A DNA stretch of 7,885 nucleotides, taken from contig PMST01000589.1 in the NCBI GenBank assembly GCA_003168295.1, positions 7,639 through 15,523 of the forward strand. The letters are read 5' to 3'. This document shows positions 7,055-7,885 of the stretch, one piece after another. The stretch is from Actinomycetota bacterium. Its GTDB lineage: Bacteria; Actinomycetota; Actinomycetes; Streptosporangiales; Streptosporangiaceae. Each line of letters opens with the position of its first letter. Position 1 is the stretch's first letter. The notes below the pieces were generated by a model, which was not told where the DNA came from, made no database searches, and was given only the letters and a program-made list of their open reading frames with translations. The position numbers were made by a program, and so were the translations under genes.

Positions 7055-7070
7055 AGCCCGAATTCGGGCT
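7055..7070. terminator. 16-bp perfect palindrome, possible bidirectional terminator
   Basis: AGCCCGAATTCGGGCT is a perfect palindrome preceded by AAAA. As a hairpin it has a 6-bp stem and AATT loop. On the minus strand it is followed by TTTTC, which gives a classic intrinsic-terminator shape for the antisense transposase remnant whose frame ends nine bases away. It could also belong to the end of the insertion element. Confidence 0.45.
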
Positions 7071-7078
7071 GAAACCGG

Positions 7079-7375
7079 CTAGACCCCGAACGGCCGCGGC
7101 AGGCGGGCGGGGTCCGGGTGGATCCCGGGAGGCCCGGCCAGACGCGGGGCGGCGCGCAGCCAGTGCCGCTCGTTGTCGCACCGGAGCAGGACCTGAGCCA
7201 CGGCCAGGCAGGCGAGCTCGGCGTCGGTGACTTCCGGCGGCCTTCCCGGCCCGCGGCGGCCGGGCCCGCGAAACGGGATGATCTGGTCGGTCAGTTCCAC
7301 GTAGAGTGCGGTCAGGAGGGTGTCCAGGTCGACGGTCATGACGGGCTCCAGGGTCCGGACGTGTGGCTTGCTCAT
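7079..7375 (-). pseudogene. IS982/IS4-like transposase, N-terminal remnant
   Basis: The minus-strand frame from ATG 7375 (or the more family-like ATG 7339) reads MTVDLDTLLTALYVELTDQI, then PPEVTDAELACLAVAQVLLR and ERHWLRAAPRL. This matches the N-terminal region of actinobacterial IS982-type transposases: 'DLDTL.TALYV..D', 'LSDAEL..LAV.Q.LL' and 'E.RWLR'. After about residue 78 the similarity stops and the frame ends at TAG (7079-7081), giving 98 residues where about 270-300 are expected. The whole catalytic DDE core is therefore missing. It is a relic and cannot mobilise itself. No terminal inverted repeats could be paired within the window. Confidence 0.65.
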
Positions 7376-7501
7376 GCGCAGCGACCGCCCTTGTTCGTGA
7401 CGGGCGACCGTGCCCGCGATCCGGCAAAGCCGGTGTTCGCCAGATCTGACCGCACCGGGCTGATGCCGGCGACGTGGCGGCGGGACTGCCGCCGGTGCGA
7501 G
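7376..7501. other. Short intergenic region with three hairpins
   Basis: Three small stem-loops lie in a row: CGGGC...GCCCG (7401-7416), CCGGC-AAA-GCCGG (7421-7433) and GGCGGC...GCCGCC (7476-7493). The last one falls 8 bases after the epimerase stop on the minus strand and is the likely terminator for that gene. The others may be part of the insertion-element end upstream of the transposase remnant. No coding frame is convincing. Confidence 0.4.
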
Positions 7502-7885
7502 TCAGCGTTCGTTGCCCGCCCTGAGCCAGGCGATGTAGCCGGCGGCTGCACGGACGGTGTCGTACTCCGGCTCGAACCCGGTGTCCTGGCGGAGCCGGGT
7601 GATGTCAAGAGCGGCACCTGGCCGGCCGGCGCCGGCCGGGAGGCCGAGTTCGGCCTCGGGCACGGCTTCGCGGATCGCCGCGACCACCTCTGCGTTCGTG
7701 GTCACCCGCCCGGACGCGACGTTGTAGGTGCGGTGCTGGAGATGCCCGGCAAGCTGGACTAGGGCTATCGCGCGGCCGGTGTCTTTGACGTAGCACAGGT
7801 CGAGCCCGTCGCCGAGATGCGGCGGGATGAGCAGGCCGGACAGGTCCAGGGGCTTGCCGCTGGCGGCCGCGTGGATGAGCGCGGG
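7502..7885 (-). CDS. NAD-dependent epimerase/dehydratase, C-terminal part
   Basis: The minus-strand frame is open from the window edge to TGA (7502-7504), giving the last 127 residues; the start lies beyond 7885. It reads GDGLDLCYVKDTGRAIALVQ, then HRTYNVASGRVTTNAEVVAA, and near the end LDITRLRQDTGFEPEYDT and GYIAWLRAG. These are C-terminal landmarks of extended short-chain dehydrogenases: 'YVKD.ARAI.L', 'YNV.SG...T..E' and 'LD..RL..DTGF.PEYD...A..DYI.WLR'. Such enzymes act on nucleotide sugars or related carbonyl compounds in the cytoplasm. The NAD-binding Gly motif and catalytic YxxxK are outside the window, so neither substrate nor activity can be judged. An internal GTG at 7705 is not the real start, since family sequence continues upstream of it without a break. 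Confidence 0.85.
   Translation of the reverse strand, partial: PALIHAAASGKPLDLSGLLIPPHLGDGLDLCYVKDTGRAIALVQLAGHLQHRTYNVASGRVTTNAEVVAAIREAVPEAELGLPAGAGRPGAALDITRLRQDTGFEPEYDTVRAAAGYIAWLRAGNER

Noticed and set aside
7118..7762. 214-residue plus-strand frame over the transposase and epimerase region
   Set aside because: It runs antisense to two recognisable protein sequences, so it is not a gene.

Overview
The window is high-GC DNA with strong G/C third-position bias and reads as the chromosome of a filamentous actinomycete (Streptomyces/Streptosporangiales type). The protein families seen here (a BcrA/DrrA-type ABC exporter, an MgtC fragment, a class-B-like HAD acid phosphatase, a DUF4157/eCIS-core protein and an extended-SDR epimerase) fit that placement. 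No taxonomic marker gene is present, so it stays an inference.

Layout from left to right. (1) 1-507: the 3' part of an unrecognised conserved actinobacterial protein. (2) 702-1090: an MgtC/SapB-family gene broken by a one-base deletion near 878 and truncated at its 3' end. (3) 1091-1414: a gene-poor but structured intergenic stretch. It holds an 18-bp operator-like palindrome, a perfect 20-bp-stem hairpin, a second small hairpin, and a short leader ORF (1309-1398) with its own Shine-Dalgarno whose stop codon lies in a hairpin touching the ribosome binding site of the next gene. (4) 1415-3555: a two-gene, translationally coupled ABC transporter operon (ATPase then permease, ATGA overlap). (5) 3556-4514: a decayed zone with a winged-helix fragment, an antisense acid-phosphatase pseudogene with an in-frame stop, a 29-bp palindrome at its truncated end, and three 11-bp direct repeats. 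(6) 4560-6899: one large intact gene encoding a multi-domain DUF4157 (eCIS core domain) protein. (7) 6900-7885: hairpins, an antisense IS982-like transposase remnant, and the antisense 3' end of an NAD-dependent epimerase/dehydratase.

Two units look functional: the ABC exporter with its possible leader-peptide control, and the 779-residue DUF4157 protein. The latter joins a duplicated N-terminal 'EADRVA...MR.PDP' module, a DUF4157 domain with HELAH, an OmpA-like domain and a large C-terminal domain I do not recognise by function. DUF4157 proteins are associated with extracellular contractile injection systems (eCIS), but no sheath, tube or baseplate gene is in this window, so it is either an orphan or lies at the edge of a cluster. 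The other pieces (mgtC, HAD phosphatase, winged helix, transposase) are fragments, which suggests a recombination- and insertion-prone accessory region.
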